Shown one piece after another: positions 28,157 through 36,954 of a DNA stretch of 64,000 nt. The notes below the pieces were generated by a model that saw nothing but the letters and a program-made list of their open reading frames with translations, ran no database searches and was not told the DNA's origin. Numbering within the stretch: position 1 is the stretch's first letter; every line of letters begins with the position of its first letter. Source of the stretch: Tenacibaculum mesophilum (GTDB taxonomy: Bacteria; Bacteroidota; Bacteroidia; Flavobacteriales; Flavobacteriaceae); assembly GCF_003867075.1 (NCBI RefSeq), contig NZ_CP032544.1, positions 920,001-984,000 on the forward strand. The letters are read 5' to 3'. The translations under genes were made by a program, and so were the position numbers.

Positions 28157-29143
28157 ATGAAGTATATATATTTATTAGCACTTTTTATTTCTATCAACTC
28201 ATGTTCTCAAAATGAAAAATTAAATTTTGAAAACAATGGCGGTATGATATTGAAACTAAACTTTGATAAAACAAATATTGAATTCAAAGAAAAGATTATT
28301 CAAAGGGTTAAATTTTTCTGTGAATTAAATGATAAATATCAACGAGAATATGATTTTTCATCACTTGTAAATGAATCTAAAAATGAACTTATTTTTAAAT
28401 TCCCCTTCCTTTTGACACAAAAGGACTTAGATAAACTTATATTATCTAAAGGAGAAATGTTAATCTCTAAAAATAATAATTACTTAAAAAAGGATAAGAT
28501 AAAGAAGCTCGAAACATCCTTTAATCAGTTATTACGTCGTAATATTGATGTTATTTTTAACAATAAAGAAATGTTATTAAGTTATTTAAATAATAGTCTT
28601 AATGAAGAAATTGTTATGACAGTAGATAAAGACACTGTATCTTCTTCAATCATTAGACAAATACCCAATAAAATTGAAAAATTGCCCTTTAGCATATCTT
28701 TAAACTACAATTCTGAAATAATATATACAATAGTTAGTCACCTTTATGAAAAGAATCTTAAAATAGACTTAGTACACAAAAATATTTATTTAAACTCAGC
28801 AAAAGGTATAATTAAAATGAAACCAGAAATGTTTTCTTTTTATAAAAAACTTAGGTCTTTATTTAAAGAAAACTACAGTTTAATGTATAATATATTAAAT
28901 GAAATTCCTCCTACTGATAAATCTTTAAGTAAAATCCTACTAAATAGAGATCTAGAATTCATAATAAAACACAATTTCGATGATTTTTTAGTAGCCTCTA
29001 ATTTTAACAATATTGATTCTTTAAAAGATTTTTTCAAGCAATTTAAATTTATTAACAGTTATAAAAATAAATTCGGTAATGAAGCTCAAGAAGAAATCTT
29101 AAAAATTATTAATATTATTAATAAAATTGAAAATTATAAGTAA
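28157..29143 (+). CDS. AT-rich orphan lipoprotein
   Basis: 328 residues, no family recognised. The lipobox is ISINSCSQNEK (Cys near 16). The rest is highly charged, Lys/Asn/Ile-rich and mainly helical, with no repeats or motifs. Codon use is more A/T-biased than in neighbours (many AAA, AAT, ATT, TTA), which can mean recent acquisition or weak constraint. It stands alone between the helicase terminator and the end of the cysteine operon on the other strand. No promoter seen. Confidence 0.6.
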   Translation: MKYIYLLALFISINSCSQNEKLNFENNGGMILKLNFDKTNIEFKEKIIQRVKFFCELNDKYQREYDFSSLVNESKNELIFKFPFLLTQKDLDKLILSKGEMLISKNNNYLKKDKIKKLETSFNQLLRRNIDVIFNNKEMLLSYLNNSLNEEIVMTVDKDTVSSSIIRQIPNKIEKLPFSISLNYNSEIIYTIVSHLYEKNLKIDLVHKNIYLNSAKGIIKMKPEMFSFYKKLRSLFKENYSLMYNILNEIPPTDKSLSKILLNRDLEFIIKHNFDDFLVASNFNNIDSLKDFFKQFKFINSYKNKFGNEAQEEILKIINIINKIENYK

Positions 29144-29209
29144 ACTACACATAACAATGACTAAAAGTAATTTCTTGTTCTTGTCTACTTTTTTATAAAG
29201 TATAAATTT

Positions 29210-29237
29210 AAAAATCCCCGCTTAGACGGGAATTTTT
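29210..29237 (-). terminator. Terminator of the sulfur assimilation operon
   Basis: On the minus strand AAAAATTCCCG / CGGGGATTTTT pair over 11 bp with one G-U wobble around a 6-base loop, 26 bases past the cysM stop. Confidence 0.85.
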
Positions 29238-29262
29238 GTATTATAAAATAAGTAAAGACAGT

Positions 29263-30150
29263 CTATTGAAACAAATCAGAAGATAAATAGCGGTCTCCTC
29301 TGTCGCAAATAACTGCAACGATCACACCCTTATCAATCGTTTTAGCTATTTCTAAAGCTGCATGTACTGCTCCTCCACTACTCATTCCTGCAAAAACACC
29401 TTCTTCTTGTGCTAACTTTCTAGTCATGTTTTTAGCATCATTTTCATCTAACTCTACCACTTGATCTACCTTACTTTTATTAAAGAATTTTGGTTGGTAT
29501 TCTGGCGACCACTTACGAATTCCTGGTATTCTAGCTCCGTCTTTAGGTTGTGCTCCTACAATTTGCACCTCTGGATTTTGTTCTTTTAAATAGGTAGAAA
29601 CTCCCATAATGGTTCCTGTAGTTCCCATCGCTGAAACAAAATGAGTTACTTCTCCTTCGGTGTCGTTCCAAATTTCTGGACCTGTAGTTTTATAGTGTGC
29701 TTTCCAGTTATCGGTGTTTTCAAACTGATTCAGCATAAAATAGCCTTTTTTATAGCGTAACTCTAAGGCGACATCTCTAGAACCTTCAATACCTCTTTCT
29801 GCATCCGTTAAAATAACCTCAGCTCCGTATGCACGCATAGTCTTCACACGTTCTTCTGTAGAGTTCTCAGGCATCACCAATACCATGTTTACTCCTAACA
29901 CTTTTGCCATGAGCGCTAACGCTATTCCTGTATTTCCACTAGTTGCTTCTACTAAATAATCTCCTGGACGGATATTTTTCCTTTTAATAGCTTCAGCAAT
30001 CATATTAAAAGCTGCTCTATCTTTTACGCTTCCGCCAGGGTTATTTCCCTCTAGTTTTAATAATAGTTTTACGCCTTCTTTTTTAAGAATGTTTGAAACT
30101 TCTATGAGTGGCGTATTTCCTATACTATCTATAATTGTTTTAGTTTTCAT
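29263..30150 (-). CDS. cysM: Cysteine synthase (O-acetylserine sulfhydrylase, CysM type)
   Basis: 295 residues. The PLP lysine is in NPGGSVKDRAAFNM near residue 41, the substrate loop is EATSGNTGIALA near 68, and the phosphate-binding loop is SAMGTTGTIMGV near 172. The start MKTKTIIDSIGNTPLIEV is the usual one. The enzyme joins O-acetylserine and sulfide (CysM also thiosulfate) to make cysteine. Last gene of the operon, 19 bases after cysE, followed by a terminator. CysM rather than CysK is by overall resemblance. Confidence 0.9.
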   Translation of the reverse strand: MKTKTIIDSIGNTPLIEVSNILKKEGVKLLLKLEGNNPGGSVKDRAAFNMIAEAIKRKNIRPGDYLVEATSGNTGIALALMAKVLGVNMVLVMPENSTEERVKTMRAYGAEVILTDAERGIEGSRDVALELRYKKGYFMLNQFENTDNWKAHYKTTGPEIWNDTEGEVTHFVSAMGTTGTIMGVSTYLKEQNPEVQIVGAQPKDGARIPGIRKWSPEYQPKFFNKSKVDQVVELDENDAKNMTRKLAQEEGVFAGMSSGGAVHAALEIAKTIDKGVIVAVICDRGDRYLSSDLFQ

Positions 30151-30169
30151 GGTTAATTTGGTACCTACA

Positions 30170-30913
30170 TCATTTAACGTAGGATTTTCTAGTGGTTATT
30201 TTATTTTCTGACTCATAGGTTACAATAGAACCTTCAGGTACAGAGGTGGTTACGCAAACATTAGCGCCAATAATACTATCTCTTCCTATCACTACATCGC
30301 CTCCTAAGATAGTTGCGTTGGCATAAATGGTTACATTATTTTCAATGGTTGGGTGCCTTTTTGTAGAAGCTAATTCTTTTTTAACTTGAATTCCTCCTAG
30401 GGTAACTCCTTGATATATTTTTACGTTTTCTTTAATAATGGTAGTTTCTCCAATTACAATTCCTGTTGCATGATCTATAAAAAACGAATCGCCAATGGTT
30501 GCTCCTGGATGGATATCTGTTCCTGTTAATCCATGCGCATATTCACTCATCATTCTTGGTAAAATCGGTATTTTCATTTTGTACAATTCATGACTCAAAC
30601 GATATACAGCAATCGCATGAAACCCTGGATAGGCTAGATACACTTCACCTAAGCTTTTACAGGCTGGGTCAGTCTTTTCAAATGCCTTGGCATCTAAATC
30701 TAACTTTTCTCGTATTCCACAAAATGTTTGTTGGTATGCAACCCATGTTACCGAAGCATTTTTGATAGCCAACCCGTTTAAAATTTTTTTAAACTTTTCT
30801 TTTAAATGATTTGCTTTTTCTTGACATACATCATTAAACAATGCGTAAAATAATTGTTTTGTAAAATTTGCTACATCATCTTTTAATGATAAATCGTATT
30901 GTTTAAATTGCAT
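30170..30913 (-). CDS. cysE: Serine O-acetyltransferase
   Basis: 247 residues. A helical N-terminal half (to about 120) is followed by the left-handed beta-helix of hexapeptide transferases. The catalytic stretch is DIHPGATIGDSFFIDHATGIVIGE near 135-160, then KIYQGVTLGG and KRHPTIENNVTIYANATILGG. It makes O-acetylserine from serine and acetyl-CoA, the acceptor used by the adjacent cysM. The long N-terminus resembles the SrpH/EpsC-type enzymes of Bacteroidetes. Whether cysteine feedback inhibition is kept cannot be read from sequence. Confidence 0.9.
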   Translation of the reverse strand: MQFKQYDLSLKDDVANFTKQLFYALFNDVCQEKANHLKEKFKKILNGLAIKNASVTWVAYQQTFCGIREKLDLDAKAFEKTDPACKSLGEVYLAYPGFHAIAVYRLSHELYKMKIPILPRMMSEYAHGLTGTDIHPGATIGDSFFIDHATGIVIGETTIIKENVKIYQGVTLGGIQVKKELASTKRHPTIENNVTIYANATILGGDVVIGRDSIIGANVCVTTSVPEGSIVTYESENKITTRKSYVK

Positions 30914-30936
30914 TTATTCTTTTTTTACAAAAATAA

Positions 30937-31272
30937 CTAACTTTCAGGAGCTAACTCAACCTCTAATCCTTCTAATTCAAGTGTTATTTGAATCTGGCAT
31001 CCTAATCGGCTATTTTCTTCTACATGAAATGCTTCTGCTAACATTGCATCTTCATCATCATTCATTTCTGGCAATTCATGATTTGATTTTACATAACATT
31101 GACAAGAGGCACACATCGCCATTCCTCCACAGATTCCAATAGTTCCTTCTGGAGCAAGCTCATAAGAACGAACTACCTCCATTAAATTCATTGCCATATC
31201 TGTCGGAGCAACTACCTCGTGCATTACACCTTCTCGATCTGTTATTTTTATATTAATATCTTGATTATCCAT
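30937..31272 (-). CDS. Adrenodoxin-type 2Fe-2S ferredoxin
   Basis: About 111 residues from the ATG at 31272 (MDNQDINIKITDREG). An upstream TTG three codons earlier is less likely. The cluster motif C-x5-C-x2-C is in ICGGMAMCASCQCYV, with the fourth Cys in SRLGCQ. The downstream acidic residues (EMNDDEDAML) are the partner-binding face typical of adrenodoxin-like ferredoxins. In this operon it most likely carries electrons from the neighbouring ferredoxin-NADP reductase to sulfite reductase, either with or instead of the 4Fe-4S ferredoxin at 36592. Confidence 0.86.
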   Translation of the reverse strand: MDNQDINIKITDREGVMHEVVAPTDMAMNLMEVVRSYELAPEGTIGICGGMAMCASCQCYVKSNHELPEMNDDEDAMLAEAFHVEENSRLGCQIQITLELEGLEVELAPES

Positions 31273-31296
31273 CAGTAACAATTTATTATAGGAATC

Positions 31297-31389
31297 AGTA
31301 GTTAGGTAGGCTATTTTAGTTTTGCTGGTGAAGGGGCTTACTAAAAATTTGTAATTACAACAAACTTATTCGCTAAACTCCTAACTACT
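31297..31389. repeat. Inverted repeat in ferredoxin/FNR spacer
   Basis: AGTAGTTAGG (31297-31306) and CCTAACTACT (31380-31389) are perfect complements 73 bases apart, in the 134-base gap between the reductase and 2Fe-2S ferredoxin genes. No other signal seen in this gap. Confidence 0.4.
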
Positions 31390-31406
31390 TTCATCCTAAT
31401 CCCCAA

Positions 31407-32462
31407 TTATTCAATTGCTTTTACTACCGCTTTTGGCGCTTCTTTTCTTGTTCCATCAAAACCGTCTACACCACCAACAGTGGTATATTTCATCACATAT
31501 TTTTTATCTGGATATATACGTTTATAAGCACTTTGACACATTAACGTTGCTTCGTGGAATCCACATAAAATCAATTTTAATTTTCCTGGATAAGTATTCA
31601 CATCACCAATGGCATAAATACCTTCAACATTCGTTTGATAATCTAACGCATTGTTTACTTTAATCGCGTTTTTCTCAATTTCTAATCCCCAATTGGCAAT
31701 AGGACCTAACTTTGGCGCCAATCCAAATAGCGGAATAAAATGATCAGTATCTATCATGTAAGGTTCTTTCCCTTTTTCTTCTACTACAACACCTGTTACA
31801 TAATTTTCTCCTAATACTGCTTTTACCTCAGCAGGTGTAATTAAGTTTATCTTTCCTAAATTCTTTAACTCTTGAACTTTTTCTACAGAATCTAATGCTC
31901 CTCTAAACTCATTTCTTCTGTGAATTAAGGTTACCGATTTTGCTACATCTGTTAAGAAAATAGACCAATCTAACGCAGAATCTCCACCTCCAGCAATTAC
32001 CACATCTTTATCACGATACAGTTCTGGTTCTTTAATCATGTACTCCACTCCTTTGTCTTCAAAATCAGCAATATTTGGAATAGGTGGTTTACGAGGTTCA
32101 AAACTTCCCAGTCCTCCTGCAATAGCTACAACAGGTGCTTGGTGTTTTGTTCCTTTATTGGTAGTTACGATAAATGTTCCATCGTCTTGCTTTTCAATAG
32201 TATCTGCACGCTCACCTAAGGTAAACCCTGGTTCAAATTGCTTGATTTGTTCCATCAGATTCTTCGTTAAATCTCCTGCTAAAATCTCTGGATATGCAGG
32301 AATATCATAAATAGGTTTCTTCGGATAAATTTCTGAACACTGCCCACCTGGTTGCGGTAAAGCATCAATTAAATGACAACGTAGTTTTAATAATCCTGCT
32401 TCAAAAACTGTAAATAGTCCTGTTGGACCCGCTCCAATAATTAATATATCTGTTTGTATCAT
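31407..32462 (-). CDS. Ferredoxin-NADP(+) reductase, thioredoxin-reductase-like type
   Basis: 351 residues. FAD-binding LIIGAGPTGLF near 6-16, NADP-binding VVIAGGGDSALDW near 155, and a C-terminal FAD motif GIYAIGDVNTYPGK near 290. No CxxC redox pair is present, which separates it from thioredoxin reductase and fits the YumC-type FNR (also the late TTVGGVDGFDG stretch). It should pass electrons from NADPH to the operon's ferredoxins for sulfite reduction. 7 bases from met8. Confidence 0.88.
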   Translation of the reverse strand: MIQTDILIIGAGPTGLFTVFEAGLLKLRCHLIDALPQPGGQCSEIYPKKPIYDIPAYPEILAGDLTKNLMEQIKQFEPGFTLGERADTIEKQDDGTFIVTTNKGTKHQAPVVAIAGGLGSFEPRKPPIPNIADFEDKGVEYMIKEPELYRDKDVVIAGGGDSALDWSIFLTDVAKSVTLIHRRNEFRGALDSVEKVQELKNLGKINLITPAEVKAVLGENYVTGVVVEEKGKEPYMIDTDHFIPLFGLAPKLGPIANWGLEIEKNAIKVNNALDYQTNVEGIYAIGDVNTYPGKLKLILCGFHEATLMCQSAYKRIYPDKKYVMKYTTVGGVDGFDGTRKEAPKAVVKAIE

Positions 32463-32469
32463 GTTCTAC

Positions 32470-33045
32470 TTATTTCACTAAACTCTCGGTTAGCTTATTT
32501 AATGTTTCTACTTTTTGTTCAAAGTTTCCTTTGATGGTTTTTCTGTAACTATTCAAATTTTTCACTAATTGATTGATGTCTTCTGGAATTACTTCTTCAA
32601 AAAACTGACGTAATCTTTTAGCTGTTGTGGGTGATTTACCATTGGTTGAAATAGCTACTTTTACGTTCCCTTTGGTAACAATTCCTCCCATATAAAAATC
32701 GCAATATGGTGGATTATCAGCTACATTTACCAATTTATGTTGGCTTCTACAATCTTTATACACCTGCATATTTACCTCTGAAACATCTGTAGTTGCAATC
32801 ACTAAATGTTTTTCTTGTAAATACGTATCGTTATAGCTATCCTTTATCATATTCACCTTACCTTTTTGAGCAATAGTAACAGTTTCATCTCTAAAAAAAG
32901 GAGCGACCATCGTTACTTTAGCATCTGGACTTGATTTTAATAAAAATCGTAGTTTTTCTTCTGCTACAAATCCACCTCCTACAATTAGTACTTCCAATTC
33001 CTTAGTTTTTAAAAAAATTGGATATAAATTATTTCTTTCTTCCAT
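32470..33045 (-). CDS. Precorrin-2 dehydrogenase / sirohydrochlorin ferrochelatase-type protein (CysG N-terminal, Met8-like)
   Basis: 191 residues. Rossmann motif LIVGGGFVAEEKLRFLL near 16-32, DNPPYCDFYMGGI near 110-122, and AISTNGKSPTTAKRLRQ near 135-151 (family signature). It oxidises precorrin-2 to sirohydrochlorin and may insert iron, completing siroheme for the sulfite reductase in the same operon. Together with cobA it forms a split CysG. The gap to the HPP gene is 5 bases. Confidence 0.87.
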   Translation of the reverse strand: MEERNNLYPIFLKTKELEVLIVGGGFVAEEKLRFLLKSSPDAKVTMVAPFFRDETVTIAQKGKVNMIKDSYNDTYLQEKHLVIATTDVSEVNMQVYKDCRSQHKLVNVADNPPYCDFYMGGIVTKGNVKVAISTNGKSPTTAKRLRQFFEEVIPEDINQLVKNLNSYRKTIKGNFEQKVETLNKLTESLVK

Positions 33046-33050
33046 TATAT

Positions 33051-33656
33051 TTATAACTTATCTACTTCTTTTATTTTTCTTCTCTTTTTAAAGAATCTCG
33101 TAAACTTTCTATTGGTAGGGTAACACCTGCTTGGAGTCATATTGTTAAACAAAAGAGCTACTACAAATAAAATGAGTGTTCCTGTTAATACAGGAGCCAA
33201 CACATACAGGTAACCTAACCCTTTAATTTTTTCAGTTCCTATAATAGCTATTAATGCTGTTGCGCCTCCTGGAGGATGAAGTGTTTTTGTGTACTGCATC
33301 GCTACAATAGAGCTCGAAACCGCTAATGGTGCTGTTAACCACACAATGTTTGGAAAAAATTTGTAAATCGTTACTCCTATAATTGCTGATATTACATGTC
33401 CGCCAATTAAATTTCTTGGTTGTGCTAAGGGGCTTTGTATAGCTCCGTAAATCAAAACACAAGTCGCTCCAAAAGAGCCTATCAAGAAAATATTTTCTAC
33501 ATCTGGTAAATAAAAAGATTGAATAAAAGCGATGATTCCAATACCAAAAAAAGCACCTGTAAAAGACCAAAAACTCTCTTTATAATCAAGTAAGGTTTCT
33601 TTATAAAGAACATATTTTGTGATTCGAATACTTCGTTGTATTTTTTGCTTTACCAT
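33051..33656 (-). CDS. HPP family integral membrane protein
   Basis: 201 residues with about four membrane segments: about 33-50 (FFGIGIIAFIQSFYLP), 55-73 (FLIGSFGATCVLIYGAI), 84-130 and 145-165 (LYVLAPVLTGTLILFVVALLF). The family signature LHPPGGATALIAI is near residue 125. Both termini are strongly basic (KKRRKIKEVDK). HPP proteins are poorly known; some plastid and cyanobacterial members are reported to move nitrite. Its place between cobA and met8 (13-base and 5-base gaps) points to import of sulfate/sulfite or a similar oxyanion, or to protection from sulfite, but that is inference. Confidence 0.82.
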   Translation of the reverse strand: MVKQKIQRSIRITKYVLYKETLLDYKESFWSFTGAFFGIGIIAFIQSFYLPDVENIFLIGSFGATCVLIYGAIQSPLAQPRNLIGGHVISAIIGVTIYKFFPNIVWLTAPLAVSSSIVAMQYTKTLHPPGGATALIAIIGTEKIKGLGYLYVLAPVLTGTLILFVVALLFNNMTPSRCYPTNRKFTRFFKKRRKIKEVDKL

Positions 33657-33669
33657 TACTAAAATATCT

Positions 33670-34437
33670 TTACACCACTTCTTTTAAAGTGAGTTCTTCT
33701 TGCACTTGTAATAATTGCTGTCTGTGATTTACTACATCTCCTAACAGAATAATAGCAGGGTTGCTCAAATTGTTTTTTGCCACTACTTCTTCTATAGTAT
33801 CCACAGTACCAATTCCTATTTTTTCTTCAGGAGTAGTTCCATTTTGAATAATAGCTACTGGTAATTCATTCTTTCCTTCTGCTTTAAAAAGCTGAATAAT
33901 TTCTGAAAGTTTGCCCATTCCCATTAAAATAACAACCGTTGCACTCGATTTTGCTGCTAAGGCAACATCATTCGATAATTGGTGCTGTTTAGTCGTTCCT
34001 GTAATAACCCAAAAGCTTTCTGAACTTCCTCTTTTTGTCAACGGAATGTTCTGATACGCTGGTACCGCTAACGAAGAAGAAATCCCTGGTACAACAGCAA
34101 CCTCTAATCCATGTTTTGCGGCATACTCGATTTCTTCTGCCCCTCTACCAAAAATGAAAGGGTCGCCTCCTTTTAAACGTACTACATGTCCGTGAGAAAA
34201 TCCTCTCGCTACAATCAACTCATTGATTTGTTCTTGTTGATAACTATAGCATCCTCTGCGTTTTCCCACAAAAATTAATTCTGCATTCGGATTCACATAT
34301 CCTAACAATTCATTATTCACCAATGCATCGTAAAATACCACATCAGCTTGTTCTAATGCTTTGATGGCCTTTAAGGTGATTAAATCAGCATCTCCTGGTC
34401 CTGCACCTACTACGGTTAATTTCGGTTGATTTTTCAT
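33670..34437 (-). CDS. cobA: Uroporphyrinogen-III C-methyltransferase
   Basis: 255 residues. Start KLTVVGAGPGDADLITLKA (SAM-binding loop), VFYDALVN, the RLKGGDPFIFGRGAEE signature near 85-100, and VPGISSSLAVPAY near 117. It methylates uroporphyrinogen III twice to precorrin-2, the first step from haem precursors to siroheme. Partner of the met8-like gene two genes downstream. The position right after sulfite reductase fits siroheme supply. Confidence 0.92.
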   Translation of the reverse strand: MKNQPKLTVVGAGPGDADLITLKAIKALEQADVVFYDALVNNELLGYVNPNAELIFVGKRRGCYSYQQEQINELIVARGFSHGHVVRLKGGDPFIFGRGAEEIEYAAKHGLEVAVVPGISSSLAVPAYQNIPLTKRGSSESFWVITGTTKQHQLSNDVALAAKSSATVVILMGMGKLSEIIQLFKAEGKNELPVAIIQNGTTPEEKIGIGTVDTIEEVVAKNNLSNPAIILLGDVVNHRQQLLQVQEELTLKEVV

Positions 34438-34451
34438 TGGACTCTCCTTTT

Positions 34452-36554
34452 TTAACTTTCTACGGCTACTTTTCTGTAAGCATCAATTGTTTTATAAAAT
34501 GATGATGCTTCTTCTAAATACTTCTTTGCAAAAGCTTCCGTAGGTTCATTTTTATTGATTTGATAAATCAATTCTGCAAATGAACTTGATAATTCTATTT
34601 TATTTGTTGCTACAAACAGTTCATCAAAATTGGTAATGATTCCTGCTTGTGTATTGGTTTTTGCTCCTTCTGCTGTTAACAAGGCTTTGGCAGTGTTTAC
34701 CATAGCTGCATAAGCGTGATAAATACTATCTGACCATTGTTGATTGTTCAAGGCTTGTGAAGCGTTTTCTAGCTTTTCTTCACTTTCAAACAGTAAAGTT
34801 GCTACTAAGTCTATCACCACTCCTGCACATTCACCAACTCCTATGGCTTTTACATAGTTTTTATCGTGACCCCAATCAACAAAATCGTCTTCCGTTAAAT
34901 TGGTCGTGTCTGACAACTCTTTTAACAGCTCATAGAAATATGTTTTTCCTTGTCTATCATAATAGCTTAAGAAATCTTCGGTTTCTTGTTTATGGCTTTC
35001 GAAGTCGTTTAATAAAATTCGTAAAGATTCTGGTCCTCTTTTACTTGGAATTTTAATCAACTTATCAGCAAAACGTCCATTTCCGCCACCTAAAACTCCT
35101 CCTCCAACTAATACTTGTAAAGCCGGAGCTAATAACTTACCTACTTTTATAGACATTCCTTGAAAACCAATATGTGCCATGTTGTGTTGTCCACAAGCGT
35201 TCATGCAGCCACTAATTTTAATCGTGATGTCTTTGTTATTTACATACTGTGGATATTCAGCTTTTAACACACGTTCTAACTCTGCTGCAATTCCTGTACT
35301 ACTTGCAATACCTAGATTACACGTATCAGTTCCAGGACATGCAGTGATATCATTCAAACTGTTATATCCTACCTCAGCAAAACCTAATTTTTGTAATTCC
35401 GTATAGAAAAATGGTAAAAATTCTTCTCTTACGTGACGAATTAAAATATTTTGACGTAGCGTAAAGCGTAACTCATTTGCTCCATATTTCTTGATTAAAT
35501 CAGCTAACAAACGGGCTTTGTCGGTATAAAAATCTCCTAACAAAACTTTAATCCCAATCGCATATAATCCTTCTTGTTTTTGTTGAATCACGTTAGTTTC
35601 TTTCCATTTTTGATACGCTTCTTTATCCTCAATTACTACAGATGGAACTTCGTTGGTTTCAAAAACAATGTCTTGTTCAAAGTCGGTAGTATTTATCGGA
35701 TACGTTTTATACGCTAAAGCATTTCTTTCAGCTGCAACCAGTTCTAAGAAAGCATCTACACCTAAATCTTTTACCAAGAATTTTAAACGAGCTTTGGCTC
35801 TTTTAGCACGTTCTCCGTAACGATCAAATACACGTAACACACCTTCAATAGTTGGTATCAATAAATCTGCTTCTAAAAACTCATAAATTACATCTGCATG
35901 ACGTGGTTGTGACCCTAATCCTCCAGCTAATAATACCTTAAATCCTTTTACTTCTTTACCATCAACTGTTTTCGTTTTAGCAATGAATCCTAAATCGTGA
36001 ATAAAACTCAACGCAGTATCTTCTTCTGTAGCTGAGAAAGACATTTTGAACTTCCTTCCCATTTCCTGACAGATTGGATTACGTAAGAAAAATTGAAAAG
36101 TAGCATGTGCGTAGGGTGTTACATCAAACGGTTCTTTCGGATCGATTCCCGCAGTTTCTGAAGCCGTAACATTACGTACCGCATTACCACATGCTTCTCG
36201 TAATGTAATATCGTCTTTCTCTAACTGTGCCCATAACTCAGGTGTTCTGTCTAAACTTACGTGGTGAATTTGAATATCTTGACGTGTCGTAATGTGTAAA
36301 CGACCACGAGAATATTCATCAGAAACATCTGCAATTCTGTGTAATTGTTCGCTTGTAACTTTACCATACGGCAATTTTATACGAATCATTTGTACCCCAA
36401 ACTGACGTTGCCCATAAATTCCTCTGGCTAAACGTAAGCTTCTAAAACGTTCTTCATCTATTTTTCCTTCGTTAAACAAACGTATTTTACGTTCTAACTC
36501 TAGGATATCCTTTTCTACTAAAGGATTTTCTATTTCTGATCTAAAACTTTGCAT
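34452..36554 (-). CDS. Siroheme sulfite reductase (ferredoxin type) with C-terminal HEPN-like domain
   Basis: 700 residues. The first about 555 form a nitrite/sulfite reductase with two ferredoxin-like half domains (GQRQFGVQMIRIKLPYG near 50; RGRLHITTRQDIQIHH near 84). The siroheme/4Fe-4S cysteines are in TACPGTDTC (C-x5-C) and SGCMNAC (C-x3-C) near 405-452. It reduces sulfite (possibly also nitrite) to sulfide. The last about 140 residues (from VGECAGVVIDL) form an all-helical HEPN-like domain (WSDSIYHAYAAMVNTAKALL) not needed in classical enzymes. Placement with cysHDN, ferredoxins and siroheme genes supports sulfite as substrate. About 37 bases separate it from the ferredoxin gene upstream. 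Confidence 0.88.
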   Translation of the reverse strand: MQSFRSEIENPLVEKDILELERKIRLFNEGKIDEERFRSLRLARGIYGQRQFGVQMIRIKLPYGKVTSEQLHRIADVSDEYSRGRLHITTRQDIQIHHVSLDRTPELWAQLEKDDITLREACGNAVRNVTASETAGIDPKEPFDVTPYAHATFQFFLRNPICQEMGRKFKMSFSATEEDTALSFIHDLGFIAKTKTVDGKEVKGFKVLLAGGLGSQPRHADVIYEFLEADLLIPTIEGVLRVFDRYGERAKRAKARLKFLVKDLGVDAFLELVAAERNALAYKTYPINTTDFEQDIVFETNEVPSVVIEDKEAYQKWKETNVIQQKQEGLYAIGIKVLLGDFYTDKARLLADLIKKYGANELRFTLRQNILIRHVREEFLPFFYTELQKLGFAEVGYNSLNDITACPGTDTCNLGIASSTGIAAELERVLKAEYPQYVNNKDITIKISGCMNACGQHNMAHIGFQGMSIKVGKLLAPALQVLVGGGVLGGGNGRFADKLIKIPSKRGPESLRILLNDFESHKQETEDFLSYYDRQGKTYFYELLKELSDTTNLTEDDFVDWGHDKNYVKAIGVGECAGVVIDLVATLLFESEEKLENASQALNNQQWSDSIYHAYAAMVNTAKALLTAEGAKTNTQAGIITNFDELFVATNKIELSSSFAELIYQINKNEPTEAFAKKYLEEASSFYKTIDAYRKVAVES

Positions 36555-36591
36555 GTGGTTTTTTAATAGTTGTTTGCTTACAAAAGCGTTG

Positions 36592-36942
36592 TTATTCGTT
36601 ATGTAAGAACTCTTGCTTTGCTAACAATTGTTCTTCTGTTTCTACATGTGCATCATCTGGCACACAACAATCTACTGGACATACTGCCGCACATTGCGGT
36701 TCTTCATGAAATCCTTTACACTCAGTACATTTATCGGGTACTATAAAATAGTACTCGTCTGATACTGGTTCATTCTCCTCGTCTGCATTTACAGAAGCTC
36801 CATCTAATAAGGTTACATTTCCTTCTAATGAAGTTCCTTCGCTATATTTCCAGTCACTTGCTCCTTCATAAATGGCTGTATTTGGGCATTCTGGTTCACA
36901 TGCCCCACAGTTGATGCACTCATCTGTAATAATTATTGCCAT
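36592..36942 (-). CDS. 2x[4Fe-4S] ferredoxin
   Basis: 116 residues. The first cluster motif [13 protein letters not shown] (C-x2-C-x2-C-x3-CP) is near 10-22. The second is [22 protein letters not shown] (written here in parts: C-x2-C-x8-C-x3-CP) near 74-93. The spacing with an eight-residue loop is the Alvin/YfhL type. A roughly 45-residue acidic insert lies between the two halves. It probably donates electrons to the sulfite reductase encoded next. 12 bases after cysN. Confidence 0.88.
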   Translation of the reverse strand: MAIIITDECINCGACEPECPNTAIYEGASDWKYSEGTSLEGNVTLLDGASVNADEENEPVSDEYYFIVPDKCTECKGFHEEPQCAAVCPVDCCVPDDAHVETEEQLLAKQEFLHNE

Positions 36943-36954
36943 AACTTTTAAATT

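Noticed and set aside
33232..33570. Minus-strand frame of 112 codons overlapping the HPP gene
   Set aside because: Same strand, other frame; the HPP signature and membrane segments are in the chosen frame, while this one is rich in Cys, Tyr and Ser without pattern.
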